Shown: positions 45,435-54,839, counted from the first letter of the stretch. The stretch is 64,000 nt of DNA from DATCYX01 sp963714425 (GCA_963714425.1 CAVQOI010000004.1:186001-250000); one strand, 5' to 3'. Made by a program: numbers and translations. Notes: generated by a model not told the origin, from the sequence alone.

Positions 45435-45979
45435 AGAACAACTCTCCGCGTTGACGTTAGTCTTTGTAATGAAACAACCCAGACCATCCCCAGGCAAGCC
45501 ATCGCCAAGAAGATAGCAGCCCATTGGGTGGGAGGGAGCAACTGAAATAAGGTTCGGGTAAGTGTGAAAAATGCTTGCCCGAAAACAGCAACCAGAGCAA
45601 AGGTCGATATGAACTCGTATGCAAGTGCCAGCAAGATTGGGCCGGACGATCCAACTAAGGGAGTCAGTTGGAGGGCAAGCAGCATGACGAAGGCCATCGC
45701 CCCACCGATACAGAAGAGCATGATTCCCAATGTCTGGCGGCGGTTGTATTTGATCCGGTCAACCTCAAGCCGGGCCAGCCATCGACTGGCAAACCCCGGC
45801 GCTGGTTCAAGCGCTATCGTGTGACGCAATTCGCTCTCGACTGCTTGCAGGGCATCCGCCAGCATCTGGCAGTCCGCACAAAGAGACAGGTGTTCTTTCA
45901 GCGACTTCGCATCCTCCGGCGACAATGTCTCGCTGTAGAGCAACCACTCTTCAAAAGGCTGGTGATTGAACTTTGCCAT
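45431..45979 (-). CDS. Zinc-finger anti-sigma factor with two membrane segments
   Basis: 182 residues. The N-terminal ZAS domain reads HLSLCADC (His-x3-Cys-x2-Cys). Membrane segments about 86-106, 116-139 and possibly 152-172 follow. It overlaps the upstream sigma gene by 29 bases. It should hold the ECF sigma inactive at the membrane. Confidence 0.88.
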   Translation of the reverse strand: MAKFNHQPFEEWLLYSETLSPEDAKSLKEHLSLCADCQMLADALQAVESELRHTIALEPAPGFASRWLARLEVDRIKYNRRQTLGIMLFCIGGAMAFVMLLALQLTPLVGSSGPILLALAYEFISTFALVAVFGQAFFTLTRTLFQLLPPTQWAAIFLAMACLGMVWVVSLQRLTSTRRVVL

Positions 45980-46553
45980 GATGTGTCCTTTCCGGTTTTT
46001 CGGCCACCGGTTGCTGGTCGATCCATTCCTTCGCCATGCTCAGGCGAGCTCGATGCAGGCGGCTCTTAACCGCGCTCAGCGAGAGCGACAAAGCCTTACC
46101 AATCTCCTCATAGGAGAAGTCATACCAGTAATACATGATCACTGCGGCTCTGTCCGTCTCATTAACAGTCTTCAGAAGCTTGCGCACCCTGCCCTCTTGC
46201 TCCGACCGACTTGCCAAAGCTTCTGGTCCGGGTGCGTTATCCGAGAGTTCCAGGTAAGGCAAATCATCAACTGAGATGATGGTCATCCGCCGCTTACGCA
46301 TTTGGTCGATGCAGTAATGTGCCGCAATCGACAAGAGCCAGGTTGGAAACGGCCGGCTGCGGTCGTATTTCTTGATGGCTTTATATGCCCGCAGGAAGGT
46401 CTCTTGCGCAGAGTCTTCTGCGTCGCCAGGGTTGTTAAGCATTCGGTAACAAAGGTTATAAACAGGTCTTTGGTACATCTCTATTAATCGACTGAATGCT
46501 TCCGAATCACCGTTCTGCGCCTGGGCAATCCAGGCGGACTCATTGTCTTGCAC
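45951..46553 (-). CDS. ECF sigma factor (RpoE type)
   Basis: About 200 residues. Region 2 (FSRLIEMYQRPVYNLCYRMLNNPGDAEDSAQETFLRAY) and region 4 (DRAAVIMYYWYDFSYEEIGKALSLSLSAVKSRLHRAR) are clear. The start is the GTG at 46553, seven bases after GAGGAG; an upstream TTG at 46604 is less likely. It is the first gene of a sigma/anti-sigma/membrane protein operon. Confidence 0.92.
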   Translation of the reverse strand: MQDNESAWIAQAQNGDSEAFSRLIEMYQRPVYNLCYRMLNNPGDAEDSAQETFLRAYKAIKKYDRSRPFPTWLLSIAAHYCIDQMRKRRMTIISVDDLPYLELSDNAPGPEALASRSEQEGRVRKLLKTVNETDRAAVIMYYWYDFSYEEIGKALSLSLSAVKSRLHRARLSMAKEWIDQQPVAEKPERTHHGKVQSPAF

Positions 46554-46795
46554 TGCAATGCTCCTCAGTTTGCTCAATAAGATATACGCAGGAGAGGTTT
46601 TCAAGTTGCATAGCTAGGCTTCTTATTTGCTGGTTGTCGTGTCATATAGCAGCTCGACCAGTTCGAGTGATTAAAGAGTACGACAGGACACCCTTTGTGA
46701 ATTTTCCGATTTGCCATGGCGGGGGGTGTTGGTCACCATGGAGTGCATCTCGAATAACGGCCTGGATTCGTTGAAAATTTGTTTCTAACAAAACA

Positions 46796-47707
46796 CTACG
46801 GAGGGTCCTGATTATCCTGAAGCTTAATTCCTGCGAGCTTTTCGATCACCCCCAGCACGGCGGAATTATCCAGATCAGCCATCTCCATCTGCAGCATGGC
46901 ATTGAATAGCTGGGCGTGTACACCTGCTGCAGGCAAAGGAATCCCATACTGGCGAGCAGTATCCATGACAATGCCCAGGTCTTTGGCTTGCATATAAGCC
47001 TTAAAGCCTGGGGCGCGGTTCCCTGCAAACAGGCGTGGCGGCTTGACATCCAACGTCCAACACTGCGCTGCGCCGCCGCGGATCGCCTCGACGACCTTCT
47101 GCGGGTCAGCCCCAGCTTTTTGAGCGAAGACCAGCAGCTCTCCCATTGCAACCATCTGAGCAGCTACCATGATCTGGTTGGCAGCTTTAGCAATCTGCCC
47201 TGCACCAGCATCACCAACGTGTGTAATTGCCTTACCCATCGCCTGGAAAATTGGGAGCACCGTATTCAAGGCTTCAGCAGGACCTCCCACCATGATTGCC
47301 AATGTGCCCTGGCGGGCGCCGATATCCCCTCCGCTGACTGGCGCATCCAGGCACTGCACACCTTTTTCTCCAAGATCTCTGGCGATCCGTCGCGCGCTGG
47401 CAGGCTGGATGGTGGAGTTGTCCACAAACACCATCCCCTTGTGAGCGCCCTCGATGATTCCGTTCGATCCCAGAGCAACCATTTCGACATCAGGCGTGTC
47501 TGGCAGGTTCGTGAATACCACATCCACTTGAGAGGCCACTTGCGCGGGAGTATTTGCACGCCTTGCTCCTTCGGCTACCAGCTCTTCTACTGCAGCCTGG
47601 CTGCGGTTGTGCACAACAAGGGGGAAGCCCGCCTTCAGAATGTTCCGGGCGATGGATTTACCCATCAACCCTAAACCTATGTAACCTACCTGGATAGTTT
47701 TTTCCAT
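46796..47707 (-). CDS. Beta-hydroxyacid dehydrogenase (3-hydroxyisobutyrate / tartronate semialdehyde reductase type)
   Basis: 303 residues. Rossmann motif VGYIGLGLMGKSIARNIL at the N-terminus; substrate motif DAPVSGGDIGARQGTL and catalytic Lys in AKAANQIM. This family reduces semialdehydes or oxidises beta-hydroxyacids with NAD(P). Which substrate cannot be told. The start is the ATG at 47707, six bases after GGAG; the open frame extends upstream to 47782. Confidence 0.88.
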   Translation of the reverse strand: MEKTIQVGYIGLGLMGKSIARNILKAGFPLVVHNRSQAAVEELVAEGARRANTPAQVASQVDVVFTNLPDTPDVEMVALGSNGIIEGAHKGMVFVDNSTIQPASARRIARDLGEKGVQCLDAPVSGGDIGARQGTLAIMVGGPAEALNTVLPIFQAMGKAITHVGDAGAGQIAKAANQIMVAAQMVAMGELLVFAQKAGADPQKVVEAIRGGAAQCWTLDVKPPRLFAGNRAPGFKAYMQAKDLGIVMDTARQYGIPLPAAGVHAQLFNAMLQMEMADLDNSAVLGVIEKLAGIKLQDNQDPP

Positions 47708-47809
47708 ACTTTGCTCCATCGTATGATTATGATTGGATCTGGGTTTCCCGGACACAATGCTAGGATCGGGCTGGCAAAACAAGAAATGAGATGGAATCCA
47801 GTTACCTTA

Positions 47810-48984
47810 TCAGTTATCAAGTTGCCCTCTGACAATCTCTGACCCTTCTGGTGTATCCAGAATCTGCCATCCTTGCTCGACCACCTCGTCGCGCAGGCGG
47901 TCTGCTTCTGCCCAATCTTTATTCGCACGCGCTGTCTGGCGCTGCTCAACGAGCGATAGCACATCTTCCGGGGGGAGACTTCGGCTGGAGCCTCATCAGC
48001 TTCTTGGCGCTGGCGGCGCGCCTCGAGCGCCTGCTTCCAGACATCCTCCGGTATACCAGACCCCACCTCAGGTTCCTTGAATGGCCCGATCCGTTGCAAG
48101 GAGAAGAATTGACCGTTCTTATATTGGTGCACATGCGCCTGGCGAGTCTCCGCCATTTCATCCAGCCCGGTACCGGTCAGGCTCTCGGTTCTGGCAGCAT
48201 TGCTGTGCGCCGGACCAGCGTGTAACAAAGTAACACCACCTATTCCAACCACCTGGCAGGTGCAGGCCTGGGGATCCACGATCAAGGCGGTTTGTTCGTC
48301 AATCCCTAGTATGGTAAGTTCAGAAGGGATCATGTCGATGAGGCCAGCAAAACGAGGCTTGCCCATAAAACAACGGCTGGTGTCCAGCTCTTCTCCGCCA
48401 TCCTTGTTGTTCCAATGCGGTACAAAGACCAACGGCAATCCGTAACTACCAAAGAAGTCTAATCCCTCTTTCCAGTGCAGATCGTCACCAACTTTATAGA
48501 TTTCGTAAACTGGGATGGAATACAGGCTGGTGGCAACTGTTGCGGCACTGGCAAAGACAATGGCTGTCCCCAAGCGGTGACTGGCGTGGATTGCATGCCA
48601 TGCCAGGCTGCCCTTTAGCTGCCGCACGGCGTAGCTTGGGCTCCCTGGCCCCATGAAGATCATATCGGCTTCATAGAGCGGAGCAATTAACTCTGGATCA
48701 TCCGGACTGAAAGCCGTGCCACGTTTGCGCGCCGGTATGATCGTGATCTGAGGATCGTGGTTTTGCAGCCTGTGGCGGATAAAATCGCCAACCCGGCCGA
48801 TCACCTGGGATGAGTTCAGCTCGAAACCTGCTGGTGTCTCCAGCAAGGCGATATTAGGTCTGTGAGGCAGCTTACGGAACAACCTATCGTAAACTTTTCT
48901 CCCGCTGGCGGATGTCTCACCAGAACCAAAAAGAACGATCAATCCAGGTTGATAGTGGATCACTTCATTATTATTATTTTCCAT
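47810..48984 (-). pseudogene. Peptidase S51-like domain fused to CysRS C-terminal-type domain, one frameshift
   Basis: The N-terminal part (about residues 10-240) has a class I amidotransferase / peptidase S51 (cyanophycinase-like) look: GLIVLFGSGETSASGR, FMGPGSPSYAVRQL, and Ser in FASAATVATS. The C-terminal part, in the -1 frame after 47972-47977, reads VLSLVEQRQTARANKDWAEADRLRDEVVEQGWQILDTPEG, the tail typical of cysteinyl-tRNA synthetases. The frame break is at a run of six C (minus strand); seven would make one protein ending at 47810. Without the fix the frame runs to 47686 in nonsense. Ancestral fusion likely, function unknown. Confidence 0.75.
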
Positions 48985-49071
48985 TTACTATATCCTTTCT
49001 TACCAATAAACCATTGCAGTCAGTTGTCTGCCGGTCAAGCCAGAACCAGGTAAAACAAACAAGATGAACAT

Positions 49072-50085
49072 CTAACCGCGATATCGTTGGGTGATATTAG
49101 GCACCAGGTATTCGCTGAATGAGCGTTCGAGGTTATAAGCAGGCTTCCAACCCCAATCACGCCGGGCGGCACTGTCATCCAAGTCTGCCGGCCAGCTATC
49201 TACGATCCCCTGTCGCTTGAGATCCGGCTCGTAGCTGATCAGCGCCTCCGGAAAATATCGCAGCACCACATCCCGAAATTCGGTTGCTGTCAGGCTAAAG
49301 CTTGTAATATTATAGACCAAGCGGCTCAAGGAGGCGCGCGGCGCTTCCTTCAACATCATGATCGCGCTCACTGCATCGGGCATTGCCATGAATGAAATCT
49401 GCACATCCTCACGCACAAAACAGGCGTATGGTACGCCCTTTGCCGCGGCATGCAGCATTTCCGGTCCGTAATCGCTCGTGCCCCCGCTTGGCACTGTATA
49501 GGCGCTTATCAAGCCAGGAAAACGTAGGCAGCGAAAATCCAACATCACAGAACGGTCTGCTGCCAGCTGGCGGTAATACTGGCTGAAATAAATTCCTAAT
49601 TGCTCACAATACAGTTTATTACAGCCATACATGGTACGCGGGTAGTTCCACTCCCATTCACGCACGCGTGCGTAAGCGCGTTTAGTCTCCTGGTCAGGCA
49701 TCCCATAGACTGCAATGGAGCTGGGAAAGATGAACTTGACCGGGGTACCCCTCCACTCGGATTGTTCAGCAGCCAGTTTCAGGAGCTCCAATGTCCCTTC
49801 AACATTAACGCGGTGTGCAGCCTCTGGAGTGAACTCTGCGCGGGTGGAGAGCAGTGCTGCCAAATGGTAAATTGTATCAATTTCATACTCGCTAACCAGC
49901 CTGGAGAGAAGACCCTTATCCAGGATGTCCCCTTGAAGGTGCGTGGTCATCTTAGCCCCATCGCCTGTTAATGGCTGTAAATCCAACGAGAGGATCGGCA
50001 AGGAGCTTTGTTCGGCAAGATTGCTGATCAGCGCGCTACCAATTTCGCCTGCCGCGCCAGTGATCATGATGACTTTTTTACGCAT
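49072..50085 (-). CDS. L-threonine 3-dehydrogenase, SDR type
   Basis: 337 residues, extended SDR family. NAD motif ITGAAGEIGSAL, catalytic Ser in FPSSIAVYG, Tyr/Lys in TMYGCNK, and the family-specific FPGLISAYTVPSGGTSDYGPEML and IVDSWPADLDDSAARRDWGW. It oxidises threonine to 2-amino-3-oxobutyrate with NAD. GAGGAG 8 bases before the ATG. Divergent from purA. Confidence 0.9.
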   Translation of the reverse strand: MRKKVIMITGAAGEIGSALISNLAEQSSLPILSLDLQPLTGDGAKMTTHLQGDILDKGLLSRLVSEYEIDTIYHLAALLSTRAEFTPEAAHRVNVEGTLELLKLAAEQSEWRGTPVKFIFPSSIAVYGMPDQETKRAYARVREWEWNYPRTMYGCNKLYCEQLGIYFSQYYRQLAADRSVMLDFRCLRFPGLISAYTVPSGGTSDYGPEMLHAAAKGVPYACFVREDVQISFMAMPDAVSAIMMLKEAPRASLSRLVYNITSFSLTATEFRDVVLRYFPEALISYEPDLKRQGIVDSWPADLDDSAARRDWGWKPAYNLERSFSEYLVPNITQRYRG

Positions 50086-50165
50086 TACACTCTCCTCATT
50101 AGAATATTTCTATGCTAGAATGAAAACACACGGTTATTTTACAACAACATTCGCTGGAGGCAATA

Positions 50166-51458
50166 TTGCCATTAGATATCGTTGTCGGAGCCCAGTGGGG
50201 TGACGAGGGCAAAGGACGAGTGGTCGATCTGCTGGCTGCGAAAGCAGACATTGTCGCCCGGTATAACGGCGGTGATAACGCAGGGCATACCGTCACGGTA
50301 GGAAAGACCACTTTCAAACTCCACTTGATCCCCTCCGGTGTTATCCACCCACACACACTCGGCGTCATAGGCAACGGGGTCGTGGTTAATCCGCACACTC
50401 TATTGGACGAGATGGAAACTCTGCGCTCTGCGGGTGTGCATATCAACTCGACGCGCCTACGACTTTCCTACGCGGCCCACTTGATCACGCCTGCCCATCG
50501 CGCAATCGATGCTGCCCAGGAAGCAGCGCGCGGGAAGAGCGCTATCGGAACCACGCTGCGCGGCATCGGCCCGGCCTATGCCGATAAAGTCGCCCGCAGT
50601 GGACTACGCCTGGGGGACATGCTCGACCTGCAATCATTCGAAGAACGCTTTGTCTCACATATTCATTCCGCCAACGAGCGGTTGAACACACTCTACGATG
50701 CAGAACTTATTGATGTTCCTTCAGCCACACAGCAATACCTGCAATACGCCCACCAGCTCAGCGCATACATCAGCGATGTCTCAATAATTCTCACGGAAGC
50801 CATGCAAAACGGCAAGCGTGTGCTTGCAGAAGGCGCTCAGGGCACGCTCTTAGATCTGGATCACGGCACCTACCCATTTGTTACCAGCTCGTATCCCACG
50901 GCTGCCGGGGCTTTGCTTGGGTTAGGATTGGGTGTCAGCAGCACCGAGCGCGTAATCGGTGTGACCAAAGCATTCCAAACCCGCGTAGGTTCGGGTCCGT
51001 TTCCAACCGAGCTCGCTGGTCAGCTGGCGCAGCACCTGCGCGGCACAGGGGAGAATCCCTGGGACGAGTATGGAACCACCACTGGAAGACCACGACGGGT
51101 CGGCTGGCTGGATGTAGTCCTGCTGCGTTATGCTGCGCGTATCAACGGACTGAGCGAACTAGCCCTCACCAAGCTGGATATCCTGTCCGGACTGGACCCA
51201 CTACGCATCTGCGTTGCCTACCGTAAGAGCGGGCAATTGTACACCGATTTACCCCTCGGCCCGGGAGATCTGGATGGATACGAGCCTGTCTACCAAGAAT
51301 TTCCCGGCTGGCACGATGATCTGCGCCAAGCGCGTGCTTGGGAAGAGCTTCCAGCACAGGCGCGCTCTTATATCCTGCGCATCGAGGAATTGAGTGGCGT
51401 GGCGGTGCGCTTGGTTTCCGTTGGTCCAGAGCGTGAGCAGGTTGTGGAGATCAGTTGA
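50166..51458 (+). CDS. purA: Adenylosuccinate synthetase
   Basis: 430 residues. Makes adenylosuccinate from IMP, Asp and GTP. GDEGKG (about 12-17), NAGHTV and EGAQGTLLDLDHGTYPFVTSS are diagnostic. The start is a TTG at 50166 with GGAGG 6 bases upstream. Confidence 0.98.
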   Translation: MPLDIVVGAQWGDEGKGRVVDLLAAKADIVARYNGGDNAGHTVTVGKTTFKLHLIPSGVIHPHTLGVIGNGVVVNPHTLLDEMETLRSAGVHINSTRLRLSYAAHLITPAHRAIDAAQEAARGKSAIGTTLRGIGPAYADKVARSGLRLGDMLDLQSFEERFVSHIHSANERLNTLYDAELIDVPSATQQYLQYAHQLSAYISDVSIILTEAMQNGKRVLAEGAQGTLLDLDHGTYPFVTSSYPTAAGALLGLGLGVSSTERVIGVTKAFQTRVGSGPFPTELAGQLAQHLRGTGENPWDEYGTTTGRPRRVGWLDVVLLRYAARINGLSELALTKLDILSGLDPLRICVAYRKSGQLYTDLPLGPGDLDGYEPVYQEFPGWHDDLRQARAWEELPAQARSYILRIEELSGVAVRLVSVGPEREQVVEIS

Positions 51459-51532
51459 GCGTGATTGACTCCCGCAACGCTCCCCCTATCAGTGCCGCCT
51501 GAAGGGTGTACTCAGGTTGTGAGTAAAAGGCG

Positions 51533-52351
51533 ATGGATCACCAGGACATTGATCAGCGGGGGAGTGGGTTGCGTTTGCACCTCAACGGAATATCTCTAGC
51601 AATATTTGGGGTAATATTCTGCATGTGGCTATCTGCCTGTGTAGCTGTTCCAGTTGAACCTCTCCCACCTTCCCCAAGCGCAACTGCCACACTAACGCCA
51701 ACCCTCACGCCGACCGTGATCTGGTTTCCCCCTACTACCACTCCTACCGTCTTTACACCGCCAGTGATCTCGCCAACCCTGGATCTGACTTCCCCGGCAG
51801 GCGACCTGATTTTTACCGATAATTTTGATGACGCCACTCCCTGGACGCTGGGGCAGACGGAGACCACCAGCGTCGCCCTGGGAAACCAGGCGCTGACGCT
51901 AGCCCTCAACCAGCCTGAAGGCTATCTCTTTACACTGCGCAGCAGCCCCATATTAGAAGATTTCTACCTCGAAGTAATAGCCAGTCCCAGCCTTTGTCGC
52001 AAATCTGATGAATACGGGCTCTTACTACGCGCTTCTTCATCGGGTGATTTCTATCGCTTTTCGATGTACTGCGATGGGCACGTCCGCCTGGACAAATACC
52101 TTCAAGGCAAAGCTTCTTCGCCCTACCCAAAGACCCTTACTGGCGTCGTCCCTCCAGGCGCACCTAGCAGCTCTCGCTTGGGTGTTTGGGTTGAGGGGAG
52201 GGAGATGCGATTTTATGTAAATGAACAATACCTGTTTGTGGTGAATGACCCATCTCTGACTAAAGGTAGTATAGGTTTCTTTATCCGCTCAGCTGGGGAT
52301 AACGCAGTCACTGTTAGCTTCAGCTCACTCAAAGTCTACTCTCTACCATAA
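51533..52351 (+). CDS. Lipoprotein with concanavalin A-like domain
   Basis: 272 residues. The signal peptide ends in LSACVA (lipobox), followed by a Thr/Pro-rich linker (about 40-85), then a beta-sandwich domain (about 92-270) of the DUF1080/LamG-like type with IFTDNFDD, YGLLLRASSSGDFYRFSMYCDG and RFYVNEQYLFVVND. The same type of domain sits at the C-terminus of the PDZ protein at 62936. Weak ribosome site. Role: surface, possibly carbohydrate-binding (inference). Confidence 0.75.
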   Translation: MDHQDIDQRGSGLRLHLNGISLAIFGVIFCMWLSACVAVPVEPLPPSPSATATLTPTLTPTVIWFPPTTTPTVFTPPVISPTLDLTSPAGDLIFTDNFDDATPWTLGQTETTSVALGNQALTLALNQPEGYLFTLRSSPILEDFYLEVIASPSLCRKSDEYGLLLRASSSGDFYRFSMYCDGHVRLDKYLQGKASSPYPKTLTGVVPPGAPSSSRLGVWVEGREMRFYVNEQYLFVVNDPSLTKGSIGFFIRSAGDNAVTVSFSSLKVYSLP

Positions 52352-52357
52352 AACATT

Positions 52358-53197
52358 ATGAGCAAACGTCCCTTTATCAACCGTCTGAACGACCTTGACC
52401 CCCGGGAATGGTTAAAATTTCAAAAATCTTGGTTCGTTCACAACCCACCCCCTCGTCGTAAAGACGTGCTTCGGCATCCCGCCAAATTCCCCGAGACCCT
52501 GGCTGGGGAATTTATCCAATTCTTCACCAAGCGCGGTGGGACCATCCTCGACCCAATGGCTGGCACTGGCTCCGCCCTGGTAGCCGCTATGCGCTGCGGG
52601 AGGCATAGTTACGGCATTGAATTAAATTCAACCTACGCTGACCTGGCGCGCCAGGTGGTTTCTGAAGAACGCAACGTACTTGGGAAAGCCTCGCAGGATA
52701 TCAAGACTGAAATAATCCAGGGCGATTCGGCTAATTTCTCCGCAATCGTCGATGAGCATCATATCCCCGAGATCGACTACGTGCTCACCTCGCCACCTTA
52801 CTGGGATATGTTGCACGCTTCCGGCGCACATTCTCAGAAGACCAGACGTGGATCTGCCGACCTTGATGTGACATATTCCGATGATCCTGCAGACCTGGGG
52901 AACATCCGGTCGTACGATGAGTTCCTTGAGCGCCTGGCAGCCATCTACGCTGGCCTCAAGCCATTCATCCGCACCAAAGGATATCTCACCATCATCGTCA
53001 AAAATGTAAAAAAGGGTGGGAAGATTTATCCTTTGGCATGGGACTTGGCGCGCTTGCTCGAGCACCATTACAATCTCAAGGATGAGCGTATCTGGTGCCA
53101 GGACAACCAGCGCCTAGCCCCCTATGGATTGGGCAGCGCCTGGGTTAGTAATACCTTCCATCATTACTGCCTGCAGTTCCGCAAGGACAGCCCATAG
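52358..53197 (+). CDS. DNA methyltransferase, TSPPY type (N4-cytosine or N6-adenine)
   Basis: 279 residues. Motif I ILDPMAGTGSALVAAM (SAM loop, about 64-79) precedes motif IV TSPPYWDML (about 143-151). The TSPPY form favours N4-cytosine methylation, but N6-adenine enzymes share it. The C-terminal third may hold target recognition. It starts six bases after the lipoprotein stop. The neighbour downstream could be a linked nuclease; if that gene is broken, this is an orphan methyltransferase. Confidence 0.85.
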   Translation: MSKRPFINRLNDLDPREWLKFQKSWFVHNPPPRRKDVLRHPAKFPETLAGEFIQFFTKRGGTILDPMAGTGSALVAAMRCGRHSYGIELNSTYADLARQVVSEERNVLGKASQDIKTEIIQGDSANFSAIVDEHHIPEIDYVLTSPPYWDMLHASGAHSQKTRRGSADLDVTYSDDPADLGNIRSYDEFLERLAAIYAGLKPFIRTKGYLTIIVKNVKKGGKIYPLAWDLARLLEHHYNLKDERIWCQDNQRLAPYGLGSAWVSNTFHHYCLQFRKDSP

Positions 53198-53259
53198 CAC
53201 GGGGAGAGAAAAGAATTCTCACTGCGGCTGATCTCATCCCACTGCAATTTACTCCGGAC

Positions 53260-54167
53260 ATGACCCGGGCGGGCATTCTGTACGCCTGTCGCTCGCTCGC
53301 TATGAGCCATATTTCGACCACCAACGCCAACCTGAATCCGCTAAAGGGTGATATTAGCAACATCATCGCTGAGCTGGCATTTCGCCAATGGCTGGGAGGC
53401 TGCGGGATTCAGTATCAACTTATCCATGCGGCGCCGTTCAGCCAGCCACATATTGACGAGGTCCTTCTAAACGGTCGTCGCTGCCACCTGACCAATTATC
53501 CTCTTAGCCAGATTGGGAAGAACGATCCGATCAAAAGAAATCTGGCTGGTCTCTTATCAGCGCCTGCCTGTCTTGCTGAAACAACAATGAATTCTGATCA
53601 TTTGGGACCCAACGATTTGCTATTTTTTTCCTTTATGAGCGTTCAGCCCGACTTGAGCCGTGAAGAGCAACGTCAAACCGCAACCACAGGTTCCGGAAAT
53701 TTCTTCATATATATACTCCCAAGAAGATGGCTCTCTCAACCGACAAGGGCTTCCTGGAGATTGAGCAATGCTTCCCCCGTCCATTTCGATGTCGAGGTTG
53801 GTGGCGTTAGTCTAGAGCGGACATTTATGAGCCGTACTATTCACCTGCTACCCCATGAGACTGCAGAGATTGACCCGAAATTTTCACGTGTTGTCTTTCT
53901 ATCCATGAGCCAGGTGCCAATTGGAGCAATATCTATCCAAAGAGGGTTGAGAACTCCCTTCAAATCACCCCAAATCGTTGGGGGAATTTGTGGATCACGG
54001 TTCAGGCTATCACCCTGGCTGGATGCATCCCGGTTGGAGAATTCCGGCGCAAAGCCCTCCGCAGTCACCGTCCACAGCCACCCTGGGATAGGCTACCTTT
54101 GCCCCCACGCGGCTATGCATTGCCAATCAGCAAGCTGAGTCCCTGTGCTGCTTTCATGAATACCTGA
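53260..54167 (+). pseudogene. Unknown protein next to the methyltransferase, frameshifted
   Basis: The frame from 53260 runs well to about 53905 (IIAELAFRQWLGGCGIQYQL, PHIDEVLLNGRRCHLTNY, ...TFMSRTIHLLPHETAEIDP). After that the coding pattern moves to the next frame, EPGANWSNIYPKRVENSLQI, then NRWGNLWITVQAITLAGCIPV and GEFRRKALRSHRPQPPWD, ending at a stop at 54167. One missing base near 53903-53908 explains this. The N-terminal pattern (Glu in a helix, then Asp about 40 residues on, then GRRCxLxx) resembles a PD-(D/E)xK nuclease core with its Lys lost; this is only a hypothesis. The upstream start is unclear. Confidence 0.6.
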
Positions 54168-54179
54168 GAAAATTCCCTA

Positions 54180-54207
54180 TTTACTTTTTTTGTTTTTAGT
54201 GTACAAT
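54180..54207 (+). promoter_or_regulatory. Candidate promoter of ssb
   Basis: TTTACT (54180-54185) and TACAAT (54202-54207), spacer 16 bases, just after the decayed gene and before the structured ssb leader. Confidence 0.45.
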
Positions 54208-54217
54208 TGTTCTGATT

Positions 54218-54303
54218 ACCTGCTAAAGCAGGTTATACGGTGAGTGATTATTAAGCCTTTACCGGGCGGCGTTCGCTCGGACACGAAATCAGACCACTCA
54301 CTG
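54218..54303 (+). promoter_or_regulatory. Structured ssb leader
   Basis: A dyad ACCTGCTaaAGCAGGT (54218-54233) sits at the expected transcription start, and a long-range pairing GTGAGTG (54240-54246) / CACTCAC (54295-54301) encloses a GC-rich loop. The second arm ends 11 bases before the AAAGGAG ribosome site of ssb. Confidence 0.45.
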
Positions 54304-54322
54304 GACGAAAGGAGAACCCACA

Positions 54323-54736
54323 ATGTACCACACCATCATTATCGTTGGTAATCTTGGCCGCGACCCTGAAATGCGCTACACGCCAAGCGGTCAGGCCGTG
54401 ACCACACTCAATGTGGCCACCAATCGGCAGTACACAGCCTCTGACGGCACTTCTGTGAAAGAGACCATCTGGTTTCGCATTTCCGTCTGGGGTAAACTGG
54501 CCGAAATTTGCAACCAGTACCTGCGCAAAGGTCGATCGGTCTTGGTCGAGGGTCGCCTGACCCCCGATAAAGATACCGGTGGTCCGCGGGTCTGGACACG
54601 CCAGGATGGTACGCCGGGCGCTTCATTTGAAATAAACGCTTCGACGGTGCGCTTCCTCTCCACAAAGGGCGAAGCTGAAGGCGAGATAGCCTACGGGGAG
54701 GGCAGCGCAGCCGGCGAGGAAGACATCCCCTTCTAA
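54323..54736 (+). CDS. ssb: Single-stranded DNA-binding protein
   Basis: 137 residues. OB-fold with MYHTIIIVGNLGRDPEMRYT and ETIWFRISVWGKLAEICNQYLRKG; the acidic tip ends EEDIPF, the family partner-binding motif. The short linker gives a length below that of E. coli SSB (178). AAAGGAG 8 bases before the ATG. First gene of the DNA-maintenance run. Confidence 0.97.
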   Translation: MYHTIIIVGNLGRDPEMRYTPSGQAVTTLNVATNRQYTASDGTSVKETIWFRISVWGKLAEICNQYLRKGRSVLVEGRLTPDKDTGGPRVWTRQDGTPGASFEINASTVRFLSTKGEAEGEIAYGEGSAAGEEDIPF

Positions 54737-54787
54737 CCATCCATCCCAATGGATGGCACCATATCACGAGCCTACTTTACTAGCCTC

Positions 54788-54839
54788 GATCCGTGCCTGG
54801 AGCGCTCCAGGCACGGATCTAAGGCGCGTCTGAGCGCCT
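54788..54839. repeat. Perfect 32-base palindrome plus second hairpin, ssb-DUF3467 spacer
   Basis: GATCCGTGCCTGGAGC and its exact complement (54788-54819), followed at once by AGGCGC / GCGCCT (54822-54827 / 54834-54839). There is no T-tract, so it is not a standard terminator. It may be a protein-binding site or mRNA hairpin. Confidence 0.7.

Noticed and set aside
44554..45516. 320-codon plus-strand frame opposite the bactofilin-like gene
   Set aside because: Low-complexity Thr/Pro/Ser composition typical of an antisense shadow.
47686..47809. End of the S51-like gene as an overlapping extension into the dehydrogenase gene
   Set aside because: This part is out of frame with the conserved CysRS-type tail, so it is nonsense caused by the frameshift.
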